Positions 1 through 10,411 of a stretch of DNA of 64,000 nt are shown one piece after another. How positions within the stretch are numbered: position 1 is the first letter of the stretch; each line of letters begins with the position of its first letter. The stretch is from the NCBI GenBank assembly GCA_022457155.1, contig JAJGOT010000600.1:244501-308500 (forward strand), in the 5' to 3' direction. The stretch is from Cladopsammia gracilis (Eukaryota; Cnidaria; Anthozoa; Scleractinia; Dendrophylliidae). Made by a program: the position numbers and the translations under genes. Below the pieces are notes generated by a model. It did not search any database, was not told the origin of the DNA, and saw only the letters and a list, made by a program, of their open reading frames with translations.

Positions 1-254
1 AAGATGTTTGGTTCCAAATGTTAACCTCAAGGTTGTGGTTTTGAGTTGAAAACAATTTAATCTAATTAGTTTCTGTTTCTATTTGCACGACTTTTTTGTG
101 GAGAATAAAAACAGTTGTTTGAATACTATTAGTTGCAATTTAGTCTACAAGGAGACTACCAATATTCATTTTACATGCGTTTAGTTTCTGTTAAAGACTT
201 TTCTGGTTGACATTACAGAAACAGGTGGTTCAAAGAATATTTGTCACTAATTTA
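1..254. other. AT-rich DNA without a recognised gene
   Basis: No coding signal or repeat pair recognised here. The last seven bases (248-254, TAATTTA) are the left target duplication of the MITE that follows. Confidence 0.4.
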
Positions 255-662
255 GGCCCAGTTCAGACGCCGAACTTTTTATGAGCCGAACTTAATTCGA
301 ATTTGGACCGACCCAAATTAACAAAAGTACGCCTGTTGATTCAGACGCCGAACTTAATTAGCCGAACTTAATTCAGTTTGAAGAGAAACAAATCGAAAGG
401 TCAGCGATTTTCAGGCAAAGATGTCAGAACACGCACCAGTCGTTACAATAATTTATGCATTAGGTTCGGCTCATGAAAAGTTCGGCGTTTGAATCAAAGC
501 CGTTCCAAAGCCGAAATTCCCGGCTGAGCCAGGCGGGAAGAACGGCTGAGCCGTTCCAAATTCAAATAGCCGTTCTTAATTGATTCAGACGCCGAACTTT
601 TCATGTACTTAATTCAAGGTATTAGGTTCGGCTCATGAAAAGTTCGGCGTCTGAACCGGGCC
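255..662. mobile_element. MITE, 408 bp, TIR starting GGCCCAGTTCAGACGCCGAA
   Basis: The two ends are inverted repeats of about 40 bp, built on the words CAGACGCCGAACTT and AAGTTCGGCGTCTG. The word GCCGAACTTAATT recurs inside as subterminal repeats. The element is flanked by a 7-bp direct repeat TAATTTA (248-254 and 663-669), seen directly. There is no ORF, so it is non-autonomous. The superfamily is not settled: a GGCCC-type end next to TWA would also fit a PIF/Harbinger type. Confidence 0.75.
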
Positions 663-669
663 TAATTTA

Positions 670-970
670 ATTAGCTTGTGGTTTCTTTTGTGAATAATAA
701 AAGCAACTTTTTAAAAAAAGACTAGAATTTTCAGAAAATAATAATGCATCAAATTTCTGTGCAGGACTTTTCTGGTTGACATTTAATACACTAATTACAG
801 AGACAAGTTGCTCATTTCACAGGGGCCGTAGTTTCGTCATAAAATAACTCCAAAAATCCCGTGAAAAAGCTAGCCAAAACTTCCCACCTATTTTCATACC
901 GTAACCCTTTAGGTTAGAATACAAAAGCAAACTTTGCATTTTTCCACCTAAATAGAGTTTTGGTCCTGGT
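670..970. other. Intergenic, nothing recognised
   Basis: AT-rich sequence with short stop-rich reading frames in all six frames. I see no repeat pair or motif that I can support. Confidence 0.3.
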
Positions 971-1208
971 GGGCCCGTTTCTCGAAAGTCCCGACAACTT
1001 TTCGGGCCCGCAACTCATATTCAAATCAGAATCTATAAAATGGTGATGCATTTTTAGCCCTCCAACCAGCTCGACTTGTTTTGTCAATTTAGAATTTTAT
1101 TGCTTAGCTTTCAAAATCAACAAAATTTTAATCTTTAATGAATACATTGCGCACATGAGATAGCTTTCCGGGCCCGAAACGTTATCGGGACGTTCGAGAA
1201 ACGGGACG
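971..1208. mobile_element. MITE of the GTTTCTCGAAAGTCCCGA family, copy 1
   Basis: Left end GGGCCCGTTTCTCGAAAGTC and right end CGTTCGAGAAACGGGAC are imperfect inverted repeats, with a second inverted word (TTTTCGGGCCCG and CGGGCCCGAAACG) inside. Two further copies of the same layout lie at about 35659-35904 and 39549-39787. The minus-strand reading frame across it has no recognisable domain and is probably chance. Confidence 0.6.
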
Positions 1209-2603
1209 CAGTTCGTGATCTCGGTAGTTTTTTGGGGTAGGGGGCGGGCCGGAGGATTTGAAAAGCGGTTATTTGTGCGAGTTTTCTTCCACTGTTTTGT
1301 TGCTTTCACCATTTCATATCATTTAGGGAATTTTCAAAATAGCTCATGCACGCAATGCGTGCCTATGTTTGTAGTGGCTATGCCGCCGTAAAGTTAAGCT
1401 AAACCGCGGATAAAACAACATTCCGATATCATGTGACATGTTACCATGACGATCTAACAAAAACTTAAGTCTTCCCACCCCACTCACAACTTAAGACAGC
1501 GTTATCATCAAATGTGATAACAGTAAGTCGTTCTCTTATGTGAACATATTGAAGTATCTACTCGCAGTAACGGTGGTTTGTGTTCTCTGCATAGAACAAG
1601 ACGCTATGGGAGCGTATACTTGGGCGTCGTTGTACGCATTTGATAAAATGTCTTGGGAACTGCATGCACGTTTATATTTCACGGTTTGATGATAGGGAGT
1701 ATTGGTATAGTGTGAGCAGTCTAACAAAGAAGCGCGTTAACCTTCTAAAACAAGGAGACACAGCACACTTAGCGTGCGAGATCGCACGCAAATTATTTAA
1801 AAAGCGTGTCCACTGTGTCAAAAGACTTGAGTACTGAAAAATACAAATCGATGCCTACTTTGTACTTACCGTTGAAAAAAGGCCGTATATCAGAGTTTCC
1901 CGTTGGTTGTTATTGGTTTTAGCTAAATCTTGTAACTAGCTGGTCTGTGTTTCCGACACTTTTGAAGTGAATGCAGATGTTGCCGCAAAGTGGCCCTTTC
2001 GAAGCCACGAATCTTTCAGTTTATTTTGCCTGGTCCTGGTCCCGGACCCGGGGTCAAAACAACTTTTCGAATTGAAAGTTTTGCTGGAACTATTCCCGCC
2101 ATTATTATTATAAATTTTGAATGAAACTTATAAATTTAATCAAAGTTAACGACAGAAGTGATAATTTAGGAGGAGAGAAACAAATTTAGCCCTTTGAAAT
2201 ATATTTTTTCAGTTGAGGTAAAAATGTCGCAATTTGCATAATGTAAAAAGTATAAATTTAAAACCTTTCCAGTAACGCATAACGCACCTGCTCGATTTCA
2301 TAAAACATACGAAAATATATCTAGTTTTTATTTCTCAGCTGTATCCGAAACACAGAAAAGAAAATTAAATGAAAAAGTGATCGCTTTAAGGTTACTTTCG
2401 CCCGAGAAACATTCACTAGCGGAAGCAAAACTCGCAAGACACTTGCATTGTTGTCATTGTTTACATCTTCTCTCGGCGGTGAAGTTTTGCACCCGGCGAA
2501 GTTTCAGTTGGCTGTTCTGTTCCTTCAACTTCACGAAATTAAAAATTCATGAAAAGCAAACAACCGAAAGAAGTGAAATTAGTTGGGATTCCTACCACGC
2601 TTA
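1209..2603. other. Intergenic, no gene recognised
   Basis: Holds only short reading frames (the longest about 65 codons, 1640-1837) with no recognisable domain. Small palindromes such as GCGTGCGAGATCGCACGC near 1772 are present but I give them no function. Confidence 0.3.
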
Positions 2604-2605
2604 TG

Positions 2606-2927
2606 TACCAGTCAAATCCAAGAGCGCCTATCCCCCTCCCCCCCCCCCCCCCCCCCCCGAGCAAACTCCCGGGCATTTGACTTTTTTTAAAAAGAAATTG
2701 GTCAAATGCCCCACTATGTGGGCAGTGCCCCACCGGGCAGGGATTCACAGAGCGTCAAATGCCCCACCGTTCGGGCAAGGAGGTATTAAAGTAACTAGTT
2801 AAAGGAATTTTTACAACGTTTCACACCTTTTAATGTAACAATTTATACAAATTTTTATTTATACAGTAAGCCCACATTGGACAAGCCTTTTCAAAAACGC
2901 AGAGACGCACCAACAAAACAGATAATA
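2606..2927 (+). mobile_element. Truncated copy of the TGTACCAGTCAAATCC MITE
   Basis: It begins TGTACCAGTCAAATCCAAGA after TTA and runs parallel to 24270-24590, sharing the C-run, the CGGGCATTTGAC word and the stretch CACATTGGACAAGCC. The right half seen in the 24270 copy is missing: similarity stops just after another MITE (2930-3435) that inserted at its GATAATATA. The proline-rich reading frames across the C-run are products of the homopolymer, not genes. Confidence 0.7.
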
Positions 2928-2929
2928 TA

Positions 2930-3435
2930 CCTTCTTATAGGAAATTAACAATGCACGTTGACAACGCGAAGAAAATTTACGTTACACTAAATTAACGCGA
3001 ATTTTTCAAAAGTTAGGTTTACTGGCATTAAATTAACGCGAATTTTTCGATAAGCATCTTGCTTTATTTACTGCGATTTTCATAATTCTGCAAACTCGCA
3101 CTTTACATTTCTGAACGCCAAACTGCGTTTTGGCTTCCGTCAATAAAACCTTCCAAGACAAGTGCACGGATGTTTCTAAGTTTTTTTTAAAGCCGAAACT
3201 GATTTGGTTTTGAAGCTTAACTAGACCCTATCAATTCAAAAGATCTTTCAAAGCCTCCGTGAAATCACCAAGAGCTGTTCACTCGTTTTGTAATGAAATA
3301 AAGGTGCTTTAAAATAACAATGTTGTAAAAAAGCGTGTATTAAATTTACATCGACATTAATTAAGATACATTAAATTAACGCGAATTTTGTAAAATCGCG
3401 TTAATAAAGTGCATTGTTAATTTCCTATAATAAGG
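2930..3435. mobile_element. MITE with TA target duplication, about 506 bp
   Basis: Ends are 27-bp inverted repeats with one mismatch, starting CCTTMTTATAGGAAATTAAC. Both sides carry TA (2928-2929 and 3436-3437), the Tc1/mariner-type target. The related repeat at 24588 shows the uninterrupted sequence GATAATATAACT, so the empty site is visible in this window. The interior holds repeated AATTAACGCGAATTTT words and no ORF. Confidence 0.75.
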
Positions 3436-3480
3436 TAACTCGAGCTCAATATATACAATAAACGGGTTTACCTATTCCCA

Positions 3481-3534
3481 GGAATCCAGAATCCGGAATC
3501 CGGAATCCGGAATCCGGAATCCGGAATCCGGAAT
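3481..3534. repeat. Minisatellite, 7-bp unit CCGGAAT
   Basis: About seven head-to-tail copies of CCGGAAT. A minus-strand reading frame translates it as a repeated DSGFRIP peptide with no other coding support. Confidence 0.85.
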
Positions 3535-3951
3535 CTTGAGTGTGAAATCCTAAAAGCAGGAATGAACCAAAACATGAAAAATAAATGAATATCCGTTTAC
3601 AGTCAACGCAGTTCACGCGTGAACGCACAACTTCAACTATTCATCGATTAGGTCATTCTTCGATTTCATTCTTCCAAAAATTTGCTGATTATTCGTATCT
3701 TTTATTTTATAATCGAATCATGAATTTCGTTATTAAAAATAATGTTCATGACAGTGTAAGAATGATAAGATTTTTCGTCCGTTTAGATAAAACAGTATTT
3801 TTCATAAGGTAGCTCTTTTTTTATTACACGTAACTTTGAATAGTTTCAGTGTCGTGCGCCGTGGGAATTTAATTTAACCGCGAGCATTAATTTAACCGCC
3901 CAAATTAACGGTCTTCATGAGATCTCAAGACACGAGTTTATTTTTGAAACG

Positions 3952-4129
3952 ATGGCAAGAAATTCGCTTGGGGGGTTTTACAATCCTGGTAAACCTTTAC
4001 CTTTGCACATTAGAGACGAAATAGTTAATCTTTTCAATGCTGGATTTGGGCCGTCAGAGATTTCACGGAACACAAAGGTGACCAAAGGAGCTATTCATAA
4101 CATAGTACAAAATCGTATAAAAGTTCAAC
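3952..4129 (+). CDS. Paired-domain-like helix-turn-helix ORF, interrupted
   Basis: From ATG 3952 the frame encodes about 59 residues. Residues 6-16 read LGGFYNPGKPL, followed by HIRDEIVNLF and PSEISRNTKVTKGAIHNIV. This order matches the N-terminal (PAI) half of a paired-box domain: the LGG-N-G-PLP arm, then a helix-turn-helix with an ISR motif. Paired domains bind DNA in Pax proteins, and related folds occur at the N-terminus of Tc1/mariner transposases, so a transposon origin is as likely as a host factor. The frame stays open into a foldback element inserted at 4130, where residues turn into repeat-derived peptide; the natural C-terminus or splice donor is not visible. Sure of the similarity, unsure of function. 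Confidence 0.5.
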
Positions 4130-4491
4130 CGGTCAGTACAAAATGCAGACTGCAGATTGCAGACTGCAGACTGGGTATAAAATGCAGACTAGGTATAAAA
4201 TGCAGACTGCAGACTGCAGACTGAGTATAAAATGCAGACTGAGACCAAAATTGGGTATAAAATGCAGACGGACTGCAAAATTGTCATTTCGTGCAATACA
4301 CGATATATTTTCATCGTTAACTCACCCCACTGTCATGTAATCACCTTTCCGAGTTCGTTTCCTTGCAATTTCCTCTCCATATGCATAGACAGTCCGTTTA
4401 CTTTTTGCGCTGAAACAGGACAAACATCACGTTCGATCGTGGAGCCGCCATCTTGAATAATCTGAGGGCTATGTATAAAATATGGAACGAG

Positions 4492-4672
4492 GAATCGAGG
4501 AACGGGGATCGAGGAATCTCTAAAACGGGGAATCTCTAAAATATGGGGAATCTCTAAAACGGGGAATCTTTAAAATAGGGAATCTCTAAACCGGGGAATT
4601 TCTAAAATAGGGAATCTCTAAAATGGAGAATCTCTAGAACGGGGAATCTCTAAAATAGGGAATCTTAAAAGC
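4492..4672. repeat. Tandem repeat of GGGAATCTCTAAAA units
   Basis: About ten imperfect units of roughly 16-17 bp in head-to-tail order. The same word in reverse complement is repeated at 5760-5860, making a subterminal inverted pair inside the foldback element. Confidence 0.8.
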
Positions 4673-4812
4673 AGCTGTTATGAGAAATGAGATCACAAGA
4701 GTTTTTTCAAGGTGGCCATAAGTAAAGCTGTCCGCTCGTGATAAACATTTCGCTCAGAAAACTCTGACAAGGCAAAGGACGTTGCTGAGGGTCCGTTGCA
4801 CGCGGCTTTTAA

Positions 4813-5398
4813 GTCCGGCACACACCAGGGGACACGTTGCGGGGACATGAAGCGGGGACATGTTGCAGCGACAGTTTTCCTCGTGTGACATCCCTGTTTT
4901 TGCGAAAAAAGTTCTGTTGCGGGGAGACAATTTTGTTCCTGCAACATGCTGCACGAAATTTAGCTGGTTTGAATTCGTGCGTGATGACGCGGGGACAAAA
5001 TGACCCACATTTCGATGTCGCATCGTGTGCACTGCTCTTGCAAACTGTCCCCGCTACAAAATAGGTGAAGTAGGCTCCTTTTTCTTCTCTTCTTTAATAT
5101 TTCAGCCACTCGCCTATCCATCGTTTTCGGTCAACATAATTACACATTTCTTCATCTAGTAATATCATTGACAGTAGTAGAAGCTTCTTTTTCCTGACCA
5201 TAGAGTCCGCCATCTTTCTTTGCTCGTATACTAGTTCCCAGGTGCCCTTAGTGATTTCTGTGATTTTTATACCTCAATCCGCTTTGTGTGCACCAGCTTG
5301 CGTACTGTCCCTGCAACATGCGCCAGTAATCTATGCACACGAAGGGGCTTGTTCCCGCTTCATGTCCCCGCAACATGTCCCCTAGTGTGTGCCGGCCT
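4813..5398. mobile_element. MITE with TTAA target duplication, about 586 bp
   Basis: Inverted ends of about 50 bp built on CCGGCACACAC, GGGGACA and GCGGGGACATGAAGCGG. TTAA stands on both sides (4809-4812 and 5399-5402), the piggyBac-type target. It is nested inside the larger foldback element. The reading frames of 75-92 codons here overlap the repeats and show no domain. Confidence 0.65.
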
Positions 5399-5860
5399 TT
5401 AATGTATACTCGTTAAGAACATATAGGCATATATTGGTGGCAAACGACATTTTAAAGCAACCACTTTACACGACATATACTTGTTAGAGGAAAATACAAA
5501 AGGTTAATTTTCAAATGTTTCACACTGGTAGAGATTGTGCGGCCTGTCGATGCCTGTTGATGTCATGTCAACCCTTGCTATTTCCTACGTTCAACTGAAC
5601 TTGGCTATAAAGCCTGTCATGTCCAATCAATGAATATCGATCATTTGAAAAGCAACTGATTTATTAATCAATATATACCCTATAATAATGAATAGATTAT
5701 CGTCGACCGCTTGTTCAAATGAAGACGTGAGGGAGACTTACTGGTAATAAAAAGGAAACTAGAGATTTAGAGATTCCCCATCTTGGAGATTCCCTGTTTT
5801 AGAGATTCTCCATTTTAGAGATTCCCGGTTCCCCGGCCTCGTTTTCCGATTCCCCGTTCT

Positions 5861-6369
5861 CTTTTTTTCAGACATGGCCATAATCCGAGCAACCCGAACG
5901 AAGTCTTTCCGATTTGTGATCGTGATTTCCGATTTGTCATTACGGCTCCCTGTTACCGCTGGCTTTGATGTTTACCCACTGCTTAATCACCATCACCTAA
6001 ATATCAGCTCCCTGTACTAAAGATACGTATTATTCAAAGCTTTCAAGAAATAAAATTACTTTCACATGAACAATATCGCTTAAAAAACGTTCCAGAACTA
6101 CAACTTACCCGGATGGTAGATAAGAGGGTCGCTCTGAGTCACATGATTCTCAGCTGATATCGACTTACAACGGGTTCAATCGCGGCAAGCTTGTTTTTCC
6201 GTTCGCCGAGGCAAATAAGCACGTTATATTCTTGGTTTCAATTGAGATCAAGTAATACAGCGTTTCAATTCAATGTTGACGTTTAGTACCAAGAAAGAAA
6301 CTTTTAGCCGCTGATAAACTAGGGAAGGCAATCGCGTGACACTGGGGTACGTTAAAAACATTGTTATCG
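5861..6369. other. Interior of the foldback element, no gene recognised
   Basis: Unique-looking sequence between the GGGAATCTC repeats and the right terminal repeat, with no reading frame worth calling. Confidence 0.3.
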
Positions 6370-6520
6370 GACAGTCTGCATTTTATACTCAATTTTGGTC
6401 TCAGTCTGCATTTTATACCCAATCTGCAGTCTGCAGTCTGCGTTTTATACTAAGTCTGCATTTTATACCCAGTCTGCAGTCTGCAATCTGCAGTCTGCAG
6501 TCTGCATTTTGTACTGACCG

Positions 6521-6902
6521 AAAGTTCAACTTCGCGTTCCATTTGTTTGCTTGTCTTTTCAAAGGCATCGTGGCCACCTTTCGCCGCCGATGGCGGGACA
6601 AAAAAGTCAGACTTCTCTGTAGCGCTTTGAGGCACGATTTTACTGCTCACAGGTGTGCTGTCGACTTGGATGGAAATGTTGAAGGTTTTACTACCGCTCT
6701 CTCCTTCTTCTTGTTTACGGCTTACTGGAATACCCATTCTGATAAACTTAAAATTCCCGGGAAGCAACTCTCCCACTTCGTTGACAATATCTAGTCTAAA
6801 TTCTCTTAGCGGTTTGGCTAAGCAGCTACTCTTCCTTTCTACGAACGCAATTGCGTCCGACCTTTCTTTCAGTTTGATTTTGAGAAGAACTTCTTCCGAC
6901 AT
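6521..6902 (-). CDS. Hypothetical protein, N-terminal part
   Basis: On the minus strand an ATG at 6902 opens a frame of about 127 residues before it enters the terminal repeat of the foldback element at 6520. The first 70 residues read like ordinary globular protein (LLKIKLKERSDAIAFVERKS, then FRLDIVNEVGELLPGNFKF); the rest is charged and low in complexity. I do not recognise the family. If the foldback insertion is taken out, the frame would stop about 12 codons past the insertion point. It is convergent with the paired-domain-like ORF, and the insertion separates the two. It could be a first exon of a host gene or part of a transposon. Confidence 0.4.
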
Positions 6903-7020
6903 ATTGTTTCGACCGCGCTCTCTGTAATTATTTATTCGAAACTAAATCCTTATCTTTGAAGCCATCTGCAAAGTAACATTAATTCAATTTAAGAACGAAA
7001 TGAGGTTGCCTATTTACCGA

Positions 7021-7067
7021 GTTTGGATTTCGAGTTGGATTTTCGAGTTGGATTTTCGAGTTAGGAT
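7021..7067. repeat. Short tandem repeat of GGATTTTCGAGTT
   Basis: Three to four imperfect copies of a 13-14-bp unit. Inside an otherwise unannotated stretch (6930-7288) where I see no gene. Confidence 0.6.
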
Positions 7068-7288
7068 TTTTTTGGCGGGATTTTTTGGGCGGGGTGTTAA
7101 GAGACTAAATTGCTCTTCTGGGGAACTAAGCTCAGCGGTAAAAGACAGATACACCTTGTTCTTCTCAGCTTTTCCTTTATTCTTCTTCAGGCTTCTCCTT
7201 CTGAACTTACTGTGTCTTTCTTACTGTGTCTTACTCTAATTCACAATGCTCCTTTTATCTGTTCTTGTTTCTAATGGTTATCCTTTTT

Positions 7289-7741
7289 CTTTCTTGCAGA
7301 AACTTACCAAGACCAGAAAACCCAACACCAGTGCTGAGCCCACGACCGAGTTCAAATCTACTGCGGTTTTACCTTATGTCAAAGGTCTGTCCGAACAACT
7401 TCGCCGCTGCCTACAACATCTACAACAAGGCGTACGCGCTGTTTTCAAGTCGGAGACTACACTTAGATCACACCTAGTACGGCCTAAAGACGCTGTTGAC
7501 CCGACTAAACAAGATGGCGTGGTTTACAGAATTCCCTGTGAATGCGGTAAAGTTTATATCGGCGAGACTGGAAGACCTATGCAAGACAGAATAAAAGAGC
7601 ATGACCGAGACATCCGATTCGCCCGTACCCAGACCTCCGCTTTGGAATGAAGTAAAGTTTATTGATCGTGATCCTCATTGGTACACACGCAGGGTCAAAG
7701 AGGCGATCCACATAAGACTTAACCCTAACAACATCAACAGG

Positions 7742-7794
<53 letters not shown>

Positions 7795-7918
7795 CAACAG
7801 GAGAGCCGTACGACTACGGACCGCCGAGGGAACAATTCGCCGAAACAACGAGGATCAAAATGCGCCAGTCACAGCTGTTGAAAACCAACCAATCACAGCA
7901 GAGCATCGTGCTTCATAA
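7289..7918 (+). pseudogene. Penelope-like element C-terminus with GIY-YIG endonuclease
   Basis: The frame from about 7301 reads KLTKTRKPN, then LPYVKGLSEQLRRCL, the linker found before the endonuclease of Penelope-like retroelements, then GVVYRIPCECGKVYIGETGR, a GIY-YIG nuclease core in its GVVY/VYIGET form, followed by RIKEHDRDI. At about 7645 the frame breaks: a small deletion joins it out of phase to PLWNEVKFIDRDPHWYTRRV and the tail that ends at 7918. The GIY-YIG domain nicks target DNA for target-primed integration. A splice-acceptor-like tract (TTTCTTTCTTGCAG, ending near 7301) lies just upstream, and Penelope elements can carry introns. No reverse transcriptase is present, so the copy is 5'-truncated and dead. 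Confidence 0.8.
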
Positions 7919-7947
7919 GGTGACGCGTAACCAGTCGACCCCATCGC

Positions 7948-7982
7948 CTGAAGAAGACTAGCAGTATGCAGTCGAAACGTCG
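7948..7982 (+). ncRNA. Hammerhead-ribozyme-like core in the Penelope-like 3' region
   Basis: Directly after the GIY-YIG ORF the sequence has CTGAAGA, then GACT and AGTC as a possible stem II around a 10-base loop, then GAAAC. This is the CUGANGA...GAAA order of a hammerhead core. Penelope-like elements are known to carry such motifs. The third stem and the NUH cleavage site do not close convincingly, so it may be a decayed copy. Confidence 0.35.
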
Positions 7983-8186
7983 CGATCCACATCGGAAGTG
8001 ACTACATCGTGAGACAAACGAAAAATACTTCTTTACCAATGTTTTATGTTGTTAATTGCGTATACATATATTTAAGATTACTTGATTGATTGCAACATAT
8101 GGTTCGCTTGATTAACATATAATTATAGCGAGAGTAAAATGTTCGTTGCAAAATTTTTCCTATATGAAAAGAGTTGCTAAATAGTA

Positions 8187-8834
8187 AATGAATATAATCA
8201 GACTAAAGTTAAAACTACAAGTTACATTTTAGTGAAGTTATATTCAAGTTATCATACGTTTTAACAACCAAAATCGCAGTTAATAGTTTGGTTTGTAGTA
8301 AACAAAAGACAACACCCTTTATTCTGTATTGACTCAATTGCAAAAGGTGTGCGAGGGATTAAGATAGCTTGGAAAGCTCAAGTTCTTATGTTCAATTACT
8401 ATAAAGAAGCAAAAGTAGTTTTTAAAAGCTAATGAATTAAGAAAAGGAAAACTAGTGTCAGTTTTGGAGACGAACTGTCCCAACTTCTGTCTATTAATTA
8501 TAAGGGTTCTAATGAATATAATCAGACTAAAGTTAAAACTACAAGTTACATTTTAGTGAAGTTATATTCAAGTTATCATACGTTTTAACAACCAAAATCG
8601 CAGTTAATAGTTTGGTTTGTAGTAAACAAAAGACAACACCCTTTATTCTGTATTGACTCAATTGCAAAAGGTGTGCGAGGGATTAAGATAGCTTGGAAAG
8701 CTCAAGTTCTTATGTTCAATTACTATAAAGAAGCAAAAGTAGTTTTTAAAAGCTAATGAATTAAGAAAAGGAAAACTAGTGTCAGTTTTGGAGACGAACT
8801 GTCCCAACTTCTGTCTATTAATTATAAGGGTTCT
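8187..8834. repeat. Tandem duplication, two copies of a 324-bp unit
   Basis: Copy 1 is 8187-8510 and copy 2 is 8511-8834. Reading them side by side I found no difference. No coding frame or known repeat lies in the unit. Identity over the whole unit means the duplication is recent, or an assembly duplication of one locus. Confidence 0.85.
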
Positions 8835-9950
8835 ATTTTTAAAGTCACGTAAAAAAGAGAATTTTCAGTTCGTCGGTTTTCAACTGTCAGAAATAAGGTA
8901 AAATTACAAGATATAATATAAAAGACAGTTTTAGCGTAAGAATGGGTATTGCCATTGGTTCTACTGGACATTCGGAAGCTTGCGTTTTTTAAAGTTGTTG
9001 ACACCAATTTCTTAATAACCTAATTTGAATATTGGTCCCATTATCTGAGGGAAGTCCTGTAAAGGTTTCCTTTTAAACTCTAGAGGGAAAATTTCCGGTT
9101 CGTGAGGGCCGGGTCGAAGTACGCGCACGATATCATTGAATGCCACCAAAACCAATATAATTACTTGAATTTATTCTTGATCAGCTTTGGGACGTCTTAT
9201 ACTTTATCAATGCGGTCAACTGAAATCATTACACAAATGAAACTTATAAGAATTTGTATTTATGACTAACAGATAACTAAAGAGTGTGCAACAAGCACGC
9301 GACACTTCATCCGATTGTACGATCACAAAGGTAACAAACTAAAACAATAATATTACAATTAAAAGAAAAGGTAAATCATCTCTTACCAACGTTCGCGGGT
9401 CTTGATTAATAAAGCCGAAAATCTTACTCTAGCGTCTCTTGATCTAGCTTCACTCTGCTCTCAAAGGGGTCTTCGCTACGAACTAAAAATGGGGTCTAGG
9501 CGCGTCTACTTAATGTACTATCGTTATGACAACGTCAATCAAAAGGGCACAAAAACGATTCACAGCTTTCCGGAAGCTGTTACAAGTCCCATGTCATCAC
9601 TTATCTTGTGATTAATTTTAAAAGAAATACATAGAAGTTTCTAGAATCTTGAGAGAATTCTAAATGTTAAATATACTTCATGTCTTATAGTTTTAACTTG
9701 CTAAAAAGATACAACTTTTTACTTACATATATTAGAACAAAGTTACCATACCAATCACATTGTTTTTCTTAACATATCTCAAATTTAAACTTTGCATGTA
9801 TGTTTATATGTTTTCTGCAATTATCTTATCATTATTTATTTTGGGTTAAATGCTTTTAGTTCTATTTACTTAAGGAAAAAGGGGGGTTTGCACTAAATAA
9901 TCCAAACATGCCATTTTCTATTTCATTAGTAAATATTTATTACCGAGTAA
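8835..9950. other. Intergenic, no gene recognised
   Basis: AT-rich sequence. The longest frame (9402-9611, 69 codons) has no domain and no supporting splice signals. Confidence 0.3.
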
Positions 9951-9951
9951 T

Positions 9952-9985
9952 ATACGAAATTAGCTTAAAAGCTAATTTCGCATAT
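9952..9985. repeat. Near-perfect short palindrome
   Basis: ATACGAAATTAGCTTAAAAG and its reverse complement meet at a 2-base centre, giving a stem of about 15 bp. It lies just outside the AT-rich repeat that starts near 10003. Confidence 0.7.
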
Positions 9986-10002
9986 CACTCTTGTGACAGG
10001 GG

Positions 10003-10336
10003 TATGGTGGCCCATTAGGGCCATAGCATTTTTCGTATAAATTTGCCATTTTTCTAGATTTATTTCTTTTTTCTGTGTAAAATAAATTTTATTTTATTTT
10101 TTTCCTTTTTCTCTATTTTTTCTTACTTCAATTTATTTTTTTATTTATTTTTTTCATTTTATTTTCATTTCATTTTATTTATTTTTTTTAATTTCGATTT
10201 GAAAAAAAAACTATATTTTTTAATTTTAATTTTGTTTTAATTTTTTTTTCGATTTGAAAAAAAACGATTGCAAATTTTTTTTTTTTTCGATTTGAAAAAA
10301 AAAAATTTGCTCGTGGCCCATCGAGGCCATAGGCCC
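10003..10336. mobile_element. AT-rich repeat with GTGGCCCAT...GGCCATAG ends
   Basis: Starts TATGGTGGCCCATTAGGGCC and ends GCTCGTGGCCCATCGAGGCC, with poly(T)/poly(A) runs and three CGATTTGAAAAA words between. An inverted relative lies at 32395-32725. Its right-end word recurs in reverse complement at 18483-18511, where it closes the whole 10-18.5 kb composite. No ORF. Confidence 0.65.
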
Positions 10337-10343
10337 CATTCTC

Positions 10344-10411
10344 GTCCCCAGAGCCGCTTGGCCCTCTTAACCGCCGAAACCTGAGTACGAGAGCCAAGGG
10401 GCTCTGGGGAC
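10344..10411. repeat. Terminal hairpin H1
   Basis: GTCCCCAGAGCC pairs with GGCTCTGGGGAC, and CTTGG pairs with CCAAG further in, leaving a loop that holds CCGCCG. Hairpins of the same sequence occur at 13989-14056, 14089-14156 and 16305-16372. Confidence 0.85.

Larger units (their letters stand above)
4130..6520. mobile_element. Foldback element with tandem-repeat TIRs and 10-bp target duplication
   Basis: The left end (4130 to about 4285) and right end (about 6370 to 6520) are inverted copies starting CGGTCAGTACAAAATGCAGA, each made of iterated GCAGACT and TATAAAATGCAGACT words. Flanks carry a perfect 10-bp direct repeat AAAGTTCAAC (4120-4129 and 6521-6530). A second inverted pair of GGGAATCTCTAAAA tandem repeats lies inside (4492-4672 and 5760-5860), and a separate MITE sits at 4813-5398. 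No transposase is encoded. A 9-11-bp duplication with long repeats suggests a Mutator-like element; this is inference. Confidence 0.75.

Noticed and set aside
2377..2802. 141-codon + strand ORF with a proline run
   Set aside because: Half of it is the C-run and body of a MITE; the upstream half has no domain.
7000..7239. 79-codon ORF before the Penelope-like fragment
   Set aside because: No domain; the first part is a short tandem repeat, and the recognisable protein only begins near 7301.
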